From NCBI GenBank assembly GCA_016721765.1, contig JADKHO010000001.1, forward strand, positions 1,414,001 through 1,478,000: 64,000 nucleotides of DNA. Reading direction: 5' to 3'. Under the pieces are notes generated by a model. That model saw only the letters and a list, made by a program, of their open reading frames with translations, was not told the origin of the DNA and made no database searches. Below are positions 27,950 through 35,363 of this stretch, piece by piece (the first letter of the stretch is position 1; every line of letters starts with the position of its first letter). Position numbers and translations under genes: made by a program. This stretch comes from Bacteroidota bacterium. GTDB taxonomy: Bacteria > Bacteroidota > Bacteroidia > UBA4408.

Positions 27950-27994
27950 TTTGATTAATTGATGGGATAGACTTTGGATGTGAATTTTAAGAAA

Positions 27995-29023
27995 ATGGAT
28001 AAAAAGAAAATAGAAAAACCAAAAGATCGATGGGCGCGGATAGTATTTATCCCGCTTGTTGGTTTTTTAACTACACTCTTATTTGGGAAGCAAGGCTCAT
28101 CTGTGCCTGAAAACTTTATTTATATAAATATTTTTATTTCCATTTTCTCTACACTTATTCTTTGGGAAGGCAATCGCTACATTGTTATATTATTACGCAA
28201 TCAATATCAAGATTACAGACAAGTTGGCAAACGCTTACTCTGGCAATTGGCGCTGTGTACCGGATTTTCATTACTTGCCAGTAATATTATTTTTCTTTCG
28301 CTTATGCGGATGTTCCCCGGTGCTCCCTTGTGTAATGCCGATCGCATATACATGTCGCAATTGAGTTTAATTATTACGTTTCTCATTATTGCCATTTACG
28401 AAAGCAGTTATTTTTTAGGGAAATGGAAGGAGGCCTTAGTGCATGCCGAGGAGCTGAAAAGAGAAAGTATTATTGCTCAATTTGAGACGTTGAAAAGCCA
28501 GGTAAATCCACACTTTTTATTCAATAGTTTAAATACACTTACTGCATTAATTGAAGAAAATCCGAGTATTGCGGTGCGTTTTGTGGGACAACTTTCGCAA
28601 GTGTATCGTTACGTGCTGCAAAGCCGCGAAAAGGAGCTCACTGATTTAAAAACGGAATTGGAATTCACGCAGTCGTATATATTTTTATTGCAAAACAGAT
28701 TTGAGAAAAATTTGCAAATAAATCTGGTAATTGATGAAAAATACTTGAGCAAAAAAATTGCGCCTCTTTGCTTGCAAATGTTGATTGAGAATGCCATCAA
28801 ACACAATATAGTATCAGCTGAAAAGCCTTTACTGATTGAAATTGGGTTGGATGAAAAGGAGTATATTTATGTGAAGAATAGATTGCAGAAAAAGAATTTT
28901 TCGGAACAAAATCATGGCTTGGGATTGCCCAATATTTGTAAACGCTATTCCATACTTTCGGAGAAGGAAGTGAAGATTGAACAAAATGAATTTGAATTTA
29001 AAGTTTCGTTGCCCTTATTGTAA
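27995..29023 (+). CDS. LytS/YpdA-type membrane histidine kinase
   Basis: The 342-residue sensor has about four hydrophobic membrane segments (for example IVFIPLVGFLTTLLF, FIYINIFISIFSTLILW, LALCTGFSLLASNIIFLSL and LSLIITFLIIAIY). A coiled linker leads to the His_kinase domain PF06580 with phospho-acceptor His173 in QVNPHFLFNSLNTL. The HATPase region has MLIENAIKHN (N box) and GLGLPNICKRY (G box). I chose the ATG at 27995; a TTG 7 codons earlier is less likely. It is directly followed, with no gap, by its LytTR response regulator. Confidence 0.92.
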   Translation: MDKKKIEKPKDRWARIVFIPLVGFLTTLLFGKQGSSVPENFIYINIFISIFSTLILWEGNRYIVILLRNQYQDYRQVGKRLLWQLALCTGFSLLASNIIFLSLMRMFPGAPLCNADRIYMSQLSLIITFLIIAIYESSYFLGKWKEALVHAEELKRESIIAQFETLKSQVNPHFLFNSLNTLTALIEENPSIAVRFVGQLSQVYRYVLQSREKELTDLKTELEFTQSYIFLLQNRFEKNLQINLVIDEKYLSKKIAPLCLQMLIENAIKHNIVSAEKPLLIEIGLDEKEYIYVKNRLQKKNFSEQNHGLGLPNICKRYSILSEKEVKIEQNEFEFKVSLPLL

Positions 29024-29779
29024 ATGAGAGTTGTAATTATTGAAGATGAAGCAGTAGCTGCACGCCGCTTGCAAAAGTTGGTCACAGAGTTGGAGCCAAA
29101 CGTGGAAGTGCTTGCGTTGCTCGATAGTGTGGAGAGTGCTGTAAAATGGTGCATGCAAAATCCCGCTCCCGATTTGTTTTTTATGGATATTCAACTGGCT
29201 GATGGATTGAGTTTCGAAATTGTAGAACAGGTGGATATTCAAACGCCTATAATTTTTACCACGGCTTTTGATGAGTATGCCATCAAAGCATTTTCAGTAA
29301 ATAGTATTGATTACCTGCTTAAGCCCATAGAAAAGGATAACTTGGAGCGTGCGCTCACTAAATTTAAACAAGGAAACCCGGCTGTTTCAAACGATTTAAA
29401 GGGAATATTGTCGCAATTATTAAAAGGAAGAACCACTTTTAGAGAACGTTTTTTAGTAAAAAAGGGAGATGCTTATTTTCCTTTATTGACCAGTGATATC
29501 GCTTATTTTTATGCGGAGGAGAAAGTTGTATTTGCCAAAACAAAATCCAACCAACGTTACCTTTTAGAATTTACGTTGGATACACTTGAAAGTACTTTAA
29601 ATCCGGATCTTTTTTATCGTGCTAACCGTCAGTTTTTAATTTCCATTGATGCGGTAACACAGGTAAAAAACAGTTTTAATGGGAAGTTGAAAGCCTTGGT
29701 AAATCCTGATTCTGAGGAAGAAATCATCATTTCGCGTGAGAAGGCACAAGCTTTTAAATCTTGGTTGGGAAAAGCCTGA
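29024..29779 (+). CDS. LytTR-family DNA-binding response regulator
   Basis: The 251-residue regulator has a receiver domain with acidic pocket EDE (7-9), phospho-acceptor Asp55 in LFFMDIQLADG, the conserved TTAFDEYAIKAF and Lys in YLLKPI. The C-terminal LytTR DNA-binding domain (about 145-250) has VKKGDAYFPLLTSDIAYFYAEEKVVFAKT and FYRANRQFLISIDAV. The ATG directly follows the kinase stop. The pair is a typical LytS/LytTR two-component system; its targets cannot be deduced here. Confidence 0.94.
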   Translation: MRVVIIEDEAVAARRLQKLVTELEPNVEVLALLDSVESAVKWCMQNPAPDLFFMDIQLADGLSFEIVEQVDIQTPIIFTTAFDEYAIKAFSVNSIDYLLKPIEKDNLERALTKFKQGNPAVSNDLKGILSQLLKGRTTFRERFLVKKGDAYFPLLTSDIAYFYAEEKVVFAKTKSNQRYLLEFTLDTLESTLNPDLFYRANRQFLISIDAVTQVKNSFNGKLKALVNPDSEEEIIISREKAQAFKSWLGKA

Positions 29780-29828
29780 TTTCCTACTTTTTAGCCACAC
29801 AGCAATTCGTTAAAGCCCGCCTAATTAT

Positions 29829-29836
29829 TATCTTTG
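29829..29836 (+). promoter_or_regulatory. -7 promoter element of metG
   Basis: TATCTTTG matches TAnnTTTG exactly and ends 30 bp upstream of the metG ATG. It would give a 5' leader of about 25 nt. This also supports the ATG at 29866 over an upstream in-frame start that would precede the promoter. Confidence 0.55.
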
Positions 29837-29865
29837 CCCTCCGTTTGAGAAAACGAGATTCAGTT

Positions 29866-31956
29866 ATGAGCGATTTTAAAAGAAATATGGTTACGGCTGC
29901 CCTTCCTTACGCGAATGGGCCGGTGCACATTGGGCACCTTGCGGGATGTTATTTACCGGCCGATGTGTATGTGCGTTACCTCCGTTTGATAGGGGAGGAT
30001 GTGTTGTTTATTTGTGGAAGCGATGAGCATGGAGTTCCCATTACTATCAAAGCAAAGGCGCTTGGTATTACACCCCAGCAAGTGGTGGATAAATACCATG
30101 GCATTATGAAGGATGCCTTTTCCGAATTTGGAATCTCATTTGATCATTATTCCCGCACCTCCGCAAAAGTGCATCATGAAACCGCAGCGGAGTTTTTTAC
30201 TACACTTTACAACAAAGGAAAATTTACCGAGCAAGTTACCAAGCAATATTTTGACGAAGAACAAAATCAATTTTTGGCCGATCGCTATATTGAAGGAACC
30301 TGCCCCAAGTGCGGCAATGAGCATGCTTATGGGGATCAATGCGAACGTTGTGGGACATCTTTAAGTCCGCTGGATTTAATAAATCCTAAATCAAAATTGA
30401 GTGGAAATAAGCCCATATTAAAGGAAACAAAACATTGGTTCTTGCCTTTGAATGAGTATGCTTCCGAGTTGCGCAAATGGATTTTAGAAGAGCATGCCAA
30501 CGATTGGAAGAGCAATGTGCTAGGGCAATGCAAATCGTGGATTGACAGTGGAGATGGATTGCAACCGCGAGCAATGACACGTGATTTGGATTGGGGCGTG
30601 CCGGTGCCACTGCCAGATTCAGAAGGAAAAGTATTGTATGTGTGGTTTGATGCGCCTATTGGATATGTATCAGCAACAAAGGAATATTTTGCTACCAAAA
30701 AGGGACAAGAAGAGGATTGGAAAAAATACTGGCAAAGCAGCGATTCGCGCCTGATTCATTTTATTGGAAAGGATAATATTGTGTTTCACTGCATTATTTT
30801 TCCGGCCATTTTAAAAGCACACGGAGATTATATTTTGCCGGATAATGTGCCTGCCAATGAATTTTTGAATTTAGAAGGGGATAAGCTTTCTACTTCACGA
30901 AATTGGGCGGTGTGGTTACATGAATACTTAAAAGAATTTCCAAACAAGCAGGATGAATTGCGTTTTGTTTTAACCTCTATCGCTCCGGAAACTAAAGACA
31001 GTGAGTTTACCTGGAAAGATTTTCAAGCACGGGTAAACAATGAGTTGGTGGCCATTTATGCCAATTTTGTAAACCGTGTATTGGTGCTCACTCAAAAATA
31101 TTACAATGGAGTAGTGCCTCAAGCGGGCGATTTTACTGAAATGGATAAGCAAGTTATTGCATCCATAAATCAAGCAAAGGAATCTATAAAGGAAAATATT
31201 TCGAAATTTAAATTGCGTGATGCCTTAAGTGATTTGATTAATCTGGCCCGCAACGGAAATAAATATTTAGCTGACACAGAACCTTGGAAGCTTATTAAAA
31301 CGGATGAAGAAAGAGTAAAAACAATTATGTATCTGGGTCTTGAAATCACTGCGTATTTAGCAGCTTTAAGTGAGCCTTTCTTACCGCATACTTCCGAAAA
31401 AATTTATTCGATGCTCGCTATGGAATCTTTGAATTGGAAGACTGATTTGCAAGGCCAACTTTTAAAACCCGGACATCCATTGGGAGAAGTAAAATTATTG
31501 TTTGAGAAGATAGAAGATGCAGCCGTAGAAGCACAAGTAGCAAAGCTTCATGCACCTGCCAGCGTTAGCAATGAGCAATTGGACGTTAGCAATCAAACAG
31601 TAAAACCTGAAACTGTAAACAGTAAACCTGAAACGAGTTTTGATGAGTTTTGTAAAATGGATATACGGGTTGGAACTATTTTAGAAGCAGAGCGTGTTCC
31701 TAAAACAGATAAGTTATTGAAGCTTTTAATAGATACCGGAATTGATAAAAGAACAGTTGTTTCGGGCATTGCTGCTAGTTTTAATCCAGAAAATATTATT
31801 GGAAAAAAAGTAAGCATCTTAGTGAATTTAGCTCCAAGAAAAATAAAGGGAATTGAATCGAGAGGAATGATTTTGATGGCTGAGAATGCTGCCGGAGAAT
31901 TGGATTTTGTAGCACCATCGAAAGAGCAGATGAATAATGGTTCTTCCATAAAATAG
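29866..31956 (+). CDS. metG: Methionyl-tRNA synthetase
   Basis: The 696 residues charge tRNA-Met with methionine. Visible elements are HIGH at 21-24 (PVHIGHLAG) and a zinc-knuckle insertion (CPKCGNEH at 146 and CERCG at 159). The KMSKS equivalent is KLSTSR (about 340), followed by an anticodon-binding helical domain. A C-terminal EMAPII/CsaA tRNA-binding domain begins near 592 (SFDEFCKMDIRVGTILEAERVPKTDKL). The linker before it (about 565-590, ... NQTVKPETVNSKPET) is low complexity and shares a DNA motif with the repeats downstream of the gene. The ATG at 29866 lies after a good promoter element. Confidence 0.97.
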   Translation: MSDFKRNMVTAALPYANGPVHIGHLAGCYLPADVYVRYLRLIGEDVLFICGSDEHGVPITIKAKALGITPQQVVDKYHGIMKDAFSEFGISFDHYSRTSAKVHHETAAEFFTTLYNKGKFTEQVTKQYFDEEQNQFLADRYIEGTCPKCGNEHAYGDQCERCGTSLSPLDLINPKSKLSGNKPILKETKHWFLPLNEYASELRKWILEEHANDWKSNVLGQCKSWIDSGDGLQPRAMTRDLDWGVPVPLPDSEGKVLYVWFDAPIGYVSATKEYFATKKGQEEDWKKYWQSSDSRLIHFIGKDNIVFHCIIFPAILKAHGDYILPDNVPANEFLNLEGDKLSTSRNWAVWLHEYLKEFPNKQDELRFVLTSIAPETKDSEFTWKDFQARVNNELVAIYANFVNRVLVLTQKYYNGVVPQAGDFTEMDKQVIASINQAKESIKENISKFKLRDALSDLINLARNGNKYLADTEPWKLIKTDEERVKTIMYLGLEITAYLAALSEPFLPHTSEKIYSMLAMESLNWKTDLQGQLLKPGHPLGEVKLLFEKIEDAAVEAQVAKLHAPASVSNEQLDVSNQTVKPETVNSKPETSFDEFCKMDIRVGTILEAERVPKTDKLLKLLIDTGIDKRTVVSGIAASFNPENIIGKKVSILVNLAPRKIKGIESRGMILMAENAAGELDFVAPSKEQMNNGSSIK

Positions 31957-32050
31957 TTTCAGGTTTTTGGTTTAAAGTTTCAGGATAATGGTTTCAGGTT
32001 TTTGGTTTAAAGTTACAAGTGAATGGTTTCAGGTTTTTGGTTTCAAGTGT
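31957..32050. repeat. Tandem intergenic repeats downstream of metG
   Basis: Three copies of TTTCAGGTTTTTGGTTT occur in 90 bp, separated by short related spacers. Downstream (about 32100-32140) is a second simple repeat built from CTCAAATCTCAA units. They carry no ORF. The complementary motif AAACCTGAAAC is present in the metG linker region. Confidence 0.85.
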
Positions 32051-32146
32051 TTTGCTAAAGAAAGGGAAGATTTAAAAACCAACAAATAGTCTTTGTACTT
32101 AATACTCAAATCTCAAATCTCAATACTCAAATCTCACTACTAAATA

Positions 32147-32232
32147 GGCGCCATAGTTCAACGGATACCTGCCTACCGTAACACAGGCCAATGCGACGGC
32201 AGGCAGGGAATAGAAGTTTCCTAAACTTTTGA
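32147..32232 (+). pseudogene. Displaced 5' half of tRNA-Arg, interrupted by a 40-bp palindrome
   Basis: Bases 32147-32167 and 32208-32232 together equal, without mismatch, the first 46 nt of the intact tRNA-Arg at 32475-32520. They are interrupted in the D-arm by a 40-bp insertion (32168-32207). The copy stops in the variable loop, after the anticodon arm, and lacks the T-arm and acceptor 3' strand, so it cannot be a functional tRNA. With the intact tRNA it forms direct repeats around the GIY-YIG gene. Confidence 0.85.
32168..32207. repeat. 40-bp palindromic insertion in the tRNA fragment
   Basis: The ends CCTGCCTACCGT and ACGGCAGGCAGG are inverted repeats with one mismatch. The insertion splits the tRNA fragment exactly, with no clear target duplication. 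It looks like a REP-like miniature palindromic element. Confidence 0.75.
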
Positions 32233-32240
32233 AAATTTAT

Positions 32241-32501
32241 ATGTACTTTGTATACGCATTAGTGAGTAAAGTTGATAGAAGGATTTATGTTGGCATAAGT
32301 GAAGATCCATCAAGTCGATTAGTAGAGCATAATTCAGGGAAGACACAATCAACAAAGGGATTTGTTCCTTGGGAGTTATTTTTCACAAGGGCATTTGCAA
32401 CAAGAATTGAAGCAAGAGAGTATGAAAAATATTATAAATCAGGATCTGGAAAAGAAAAATTGAAGAGAATACTTGGCGCCATAGTTCAACGGATAGAATA
32501 G
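32241..32501 (+). CDS. Single-domain GIY-YIG endonuclease inserted at a tRNA gene
   Basis: The 86-residue protein is a bare GIY-YIG nuclease domain: YFVYALVSK for the GIY strand, RIYVGISEDPSSRLVEHN for YIG with the catalytic-type Arg, and EAREYEKYYKSGSG with the Glu position. GIY-YIG enzymes cut DNA and include homing endonucleases. The ATG at 32241 lies 8 bp after the end of the displaced tRNA half. The last 8 codons (GAIVQRIE) and the stop lie inside the first 27 nt of the intact tRNA-Arg. The gene is therefore enclosed exactly by two copies of the tRNA 5' half. Confidence 0.85.
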   Translation: MYFVYALVSKVDRRIYVGISEDPSSRLVEHNSGKTQSTKGFVPWELFFTRAFATRIEAREYEKYYKSGSGKEKLKRILGAIVQRIE

Positions 32502-32546
32502 AAGTTTCCTAAACTTTTGATGTGGGTTCGATTCCCGCTGGGGCCA
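32475..32546 (+). tRNA. tRNA-Arg (anticodon CCU)
   Basis: The 72-nt cloverleaf reads as follows. The acceptor strands are GGCGCCA and TGGGGCC. The D-stem is GTTC/GAAT, and the anticodon stem is GAAGT/ACTTT around loop TTCCTAA. The variable loop is TGAT, the T-stem is GTGGG/CCCGC with loop TTCGATT, and the discriminator is A. CCA is not encoded. All stems pair except position 4 against 69 (G opposite G) in the acceptor stem. It is overlapped on the same strand by the end of the GIY-YIG gene and on the other strand by the end of the recombinase gene. A strong terminator follows. Confidence 0.92.
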
Positions 32547-34068
32547 CTCTAAGGGAAAGGTTGTTAGAAAACAAACCTTTCCCTTTTTTATTGTCTTTAA
32601 AATCCTTGATATTGCTGCAAAGCATTGCGACAACCCAATTCACTTTTGTGGTTCGATACTTTTGATTTTCAAAAGTCAGCTTTTCGGGAAATATCGAACC
32701 AATAATACTCTGTTTTTTGGAAGTATCTCCTGAAACGTAGTATTGATGGAGGTTTACAAGTATCTCTAAGCATTGTTGAACCTTTGCTGACTGATTTTCG
32801 CTTCCTACCCTTAGATTTGCTTCTTCTCTTGTTAAAGAATCAATCTTTTCCTCAATCTCCAATTTCATGTTCTTGTAATCGGTGGCAGAAAATTCACCAT
32901 CTAACATTAACTCCTTCGCATTTTGTATTCTTACTTTCTGTTTCGCAATTTCTTTTCCTACTCTTTCCAATTCAGCCTTGCCATCATTATTTTTTTTCTG
33001 CAATCTATCTTTTAAAACAGCTCCTTGTAACTTAATAGCAAGCTCATTCGATTTAAATTTAGAAAGTATGTTTTCAAATTCGTGATTAGCAATTTCAGCT
33101 ACCTGCCTTTCTTTACAGCCCTTGGAACAATGGTAGTAGAAAAATTTATCTCCTTTGCGTCCGGTAGATGCTGAGCCTGTTAGCCTCTTTCCGCATTGTG
33201 GACATAAAAGAAAACCCCTCAATGGCAATTCATCTCTTTGTGTTCTAAACTTATTGGGGATATTCTTTTTTCGCCCAGCGAGGATATCCTGAACGGTATA
33301 AAATGTTTGTTCATCAATTAAGGGCTTATGTTTTCCTTGCACCCATTCTTCCTTTTCATTTTCATAGGCAGGAACAAGTACTTTTCCGATATAACCTTTA
33401 TTACGAAGCATAGCCCAAAAGGAATTTCGATTTGCTTTAAAACCTTCTTTATTTAGCTTTCCACGCAACTGTTCAATGTTATATAAACCTGTAGCAAATT
33501 CGGCAAAGGCTTTCTTTACCAATTCTTCTTTTTGACCACCTTCAGGAATAATTATAGGTTTATTGTTTTCATCCCTTGCGTTCTTATAACCCTTGATACA
33601 TGTACCTAGCCAACGCCCTTCTTTTTTACCTCTTCTAATGCCATGAAACACATTTAGAGCCCTGCGATCATTATCCACTTCTGGAGCAGCAAGGTAAATT
33701 GAGAGCATAATTTTACTTTCAGGGATTTTAAAATCAAGTGGCTGTTCAATAGCCCTAGGCTCAACACCAAGTTTTCTTAATTCCTTAATTTCAATAAAAG
33801 CTTCAGCAACATTGCGGGAGAACCTGTCCCATTTCAAAAAATAAATATAATCCACAAAGCCCTTATTCATTTTAATAATCTTCATAACCTTAATCCACTC
33901 GGGGCGGTTAAATGTTTTAGCGCTTTCATCATCATGATAAAATCCAACAACATCTAGGTCATTGTTTTCGCAATACCGATAGAGTTTATCTTTCTGGTCC
34001 GCTGGGCTGTAGCCATTGTTTTGCTCATCTGTCGATACCCTTGTATAGATTATTGCTCTTTTTTTCAT
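32509..34068 (-). CDS. Large serine recombinase (site-specific integrase)
   Basis: The 519-residue protein has an N-terminal resolvase catalytic domain (RAIIYTRVSTDEQNNGYS, with the nucleophile Ser in RVST, and FLKWDRFSRN). A Recombinase domain follows (about 160-270), then a zinc-ribbon with CPQCGKRL and CSKGC (about 290-320) and a coiled-coil region (about 350-430). The last ~25 residues are read through the tRNA-Arg terminator and antisense through the tRNA 3' half, ending APAGIEPTSKV. The stop codon belongs to host DNA. This places one end of an integrated element at the tRNA gene. A small upstream gene overlaps its ATG by 4 bases. Confidence 0.92.
   Translation of the reverse strand: MKKRAIIYTRVSTDEQNNGYSPADQKDKLYRYCENNDLDVVGFYHDDESAKTFNRPEWIKVMKIIKMNKGFVDYIYFLKWDRFSRNVAEAFIEIKELRKLGVEPRAIEQPLDFKIPESKIMLSIYLAAPEVDNDRRALNVFHGIRRGKKEGRWLGTCIKGYKNARDENNKPIIIPEGGQKEELVKKAFAEFATGLYNIEQLRGKLNKEGFKANRNSFWAMLRNKGYIGKVLVPAYENEKEEWVQGKHKPLIDEQTFYTVQDILAGRKKNIPNKFRTQRDELPLRGFLLCPQCGKRLTGSASTGRKGDKFFYYHCSKGCKERQVAEIANHEFENILSKFKSNELAIKLQGAVLKDRLQKKNNDGKAELERVGKEIAKQKVRIQNAKELMLDGEFSATDYKNMKLEIEEKIDSLTREEANLRVGSENQSAKVQQCLEILVNLHQYYVSGDTSKKQSIIGSIFPEKLTFENQKYRTTKVNWVVAMLCSNIKDFKDNKKGKGLFSNNLSLRVAPAGIEPTSKV
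32552..32590 (+). terminator. Intrinsic terminator of tRNA-Arg
   Basis: AGGGAAAGGTT and AACCTTTCCCT form an 11-bp stem around a short loop, followed by TTTTTT. It ends the tRNA transcript. On the opposite strand the same DNA is read as codons by the recombinase gene. Confidence 0.85.
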
Positions 34069-34238
34069 GAGTAATTGTTTTTGAGGTTTTGTTTAGTGCT
34101 AGCTTCTCTTTGCTCCACAATCTCAATGGCATTATCAGCTGTATGGTAAAGCCAATCTCGAACAGCTGTTAACTCTTCATCGGTGATTGATATATTGTAT
34201 TCTTCAATTATTTTTCTGCATTCATTTAATGAGAGCAT
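34065..34238 (-). CDS. Small protein coupled to the recombinase
   Basis: The 57-residue protein starts MLSLNECRKIIEEYNISITDEELTAVRDWLYH and is predicted to be largely helical and acidic. Its stop overlaps the recombinase ATG (ATGA), so the two are translationally coupled. An upstream in-frame TTG would add 3 residues. I do not recognise a named family. The arrangement suggests an accessory factor of the recombinase, such as an excision or control protein, but that is inference. Confidence 0.65.
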   Translation of the reverse strand: MLSLNECRKIIEEYNISITDEELTAVRDWLYHTADNAIEIVEQREASTKQNLKNNYS

Positions 34239-34293
34239 GTTATCCAATAAACATGCTTGTCCTTTTGATTAAATCAATAAGTTAGCTTTACTA

Positions 34294-34362
34294 TTATTTG
34301 TCCGGCACTGGCGGAACTTTTAACCCTTCTTTTTTAAGTGCATTAGCAGGGATTGTTTTCAC
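34294..34362 (-). CDS. Putative 22-residue peptide overlapping the MerR-type gene
   Basis: A GTG at 34362 overlaps the TGA stop of the MerR-type regulator (GTGA) and opens a 22-codon frame, MKTIPANALKKEGLKVPPVP.., ending TAA. The 4-base overlap is the usual sign of translational coupling, and the peptide has a non-random KxxxKVPPVP character. It is too short to judge by composition and could be chance. Confidence 0.3.
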   Translation of the reverse strand: MKTIPANALKKEGLKVPPVPDK

Positions 34363-35270
34363 AGTTTTGTTTTTACAGTTTTAGTAGCGTAAGTAATGGT
34401 TCCTTCCTGTGTAACCAATTCAATTTTTTCATAAGATCTCTTAGCAAGAATTTCAGATATTCTAGCTGTGTTAGGAATTTTAATCTTTCGTGTACCATCA
34501 ATTCTTATAGGCTCGTTGTTCCTTAAATGAATAGTAATAGACTCAAAATCTCCCTTTCTAATATGCTTTAGAATTTCCATCTCTTTTGGACTTAATAGCA
34601 CATATTTTTCTACATATTCCAATTTACTTGTATCCTCAATAAATTGAATTATTAAATTCAAGAGTGGAATTCGCAAGTGAGAATTGTTTTTTAGATAAGT
34701 AATTACTTGCTCCGAATTTTTGGCGGCATCCTCATGAACATACACTGCACCTCCCTCATTAAAAAAGACCCAATCAATATTTTCTTTTCTTGCTAGAAGA
34801 ATCAATATTGTATTATCAAGGAGAGAACGCTTAACCGTTTTGTATTTTTGCCAAGAGCTAGGACTATTAAGAAATGCACTAACCGGAATATCCTTATTCG
34901 ATGTTGCTTTTATCATCCCCCTTAAAAACTCAATTAGGGCTTCGTCTGTATGTAACTTTAAAGATTCGGCAATAGATTCTTTTTTTAGTAAAATCTCTTT
35001 AGCCTTTTTAATACATTCTATTGGATAGCCAAATGCTCTTAATTCAACAATGATTTTCAGCCAGATGTATTCGGTGAAATTGAGTTTGTGATTCTCATCC
35101 ACCGCTCTGTTTTCTTCGCGCAGAATCCCCATTAAAGACCAATACTTGAGAACTCTTGAGCTAATACCCAAGTCTTTTAATGTAAAGGCTTTTGTGAAAA
35201 TCTCCTTGTTCAAATCGTAAAGATTGTTGGAGAGTTTTATATCATTGACATTGAATTTTGATTCATTCAT
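34359..35270 (-). CDS. MerR-type HTH regulator of the element
   Basis: The 303-residue protein has a MerR-like winged-helix N-terminus (about 22-100): FTLKDLGISSRVLKYWSLMGIL, then HKLNFTEYIWLKIIVELRAFGYPIECIKKAKEIL, the usual helix-turn-helix plus second wing. The C-terminal ~200 residues have no recognised ligand domain. I chose the ATG at 35270 (MNESKFN) over one 15 codons upstream because the upstream extension is hydrophobic and overlaps the divergent promoter region. It is divergent from the RecA-like ATPase gene, 93 bp away, and probably controls it and itself. Confidence 0.75.
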   Translation of the reverse strand: MNESKFNVNDIKLSNNLYDLNKEIFTKAFTLKDLGISSRVLKYWSLMGILREENRAVDENHKLNFTEYIWLKIIVELRAFGYPIECIKKAKEILLKKESIAESLKLHTDEALIEFLRGMIKATSNKDIPVSAFLNSPSSWQKYKTVKRSLLDNTILILLARKENIDWVFFNEGGAVYVHEDAAKNSEQVITYLKNNSHLRIPLLNLIIQFIEDTSKLEYVEKYVLLSPKEMEILKHIRKGDFESITIHLRNNEPIRIDGTRKIKIPNTARISEILAKRSYEKIELVTQEGTITYATKTVKTKL

Positions 35271-35301
35271 TTCTAACTGTATTAGAGTAATAAAATATAG
35301 G

Positions 35302-35337
35302 CAAATATATGACATAATTGTAATATGTTTATATTTG
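35302..35337. promoter_or_regulatory. Back-to-back -7 elements in the divergent MerR/ATPase promoter region
   Basis: TATATTTG at 35330-35337 (plus strand) and the same octamer on the minus strand at 35302-35309 both match TAnnTTTG and point towards the two divergent genes. They are 20 bp apart, so each occupies the -33 region of the other. The pair also forms an inverted repeat that a dimeric regulator could bind. Confidence 0.5.
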
Positions 35338-35363
35338 TTTGAAATTAATTAATAAAATTTAAA

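Noticed and set aside
32439..32633. Short minus-strand frame reading WPQRESNPH across the tRNA
   Set aside because: It is a second antisense reading frame of tRNA-Arg, a well-known artefact in annotations.
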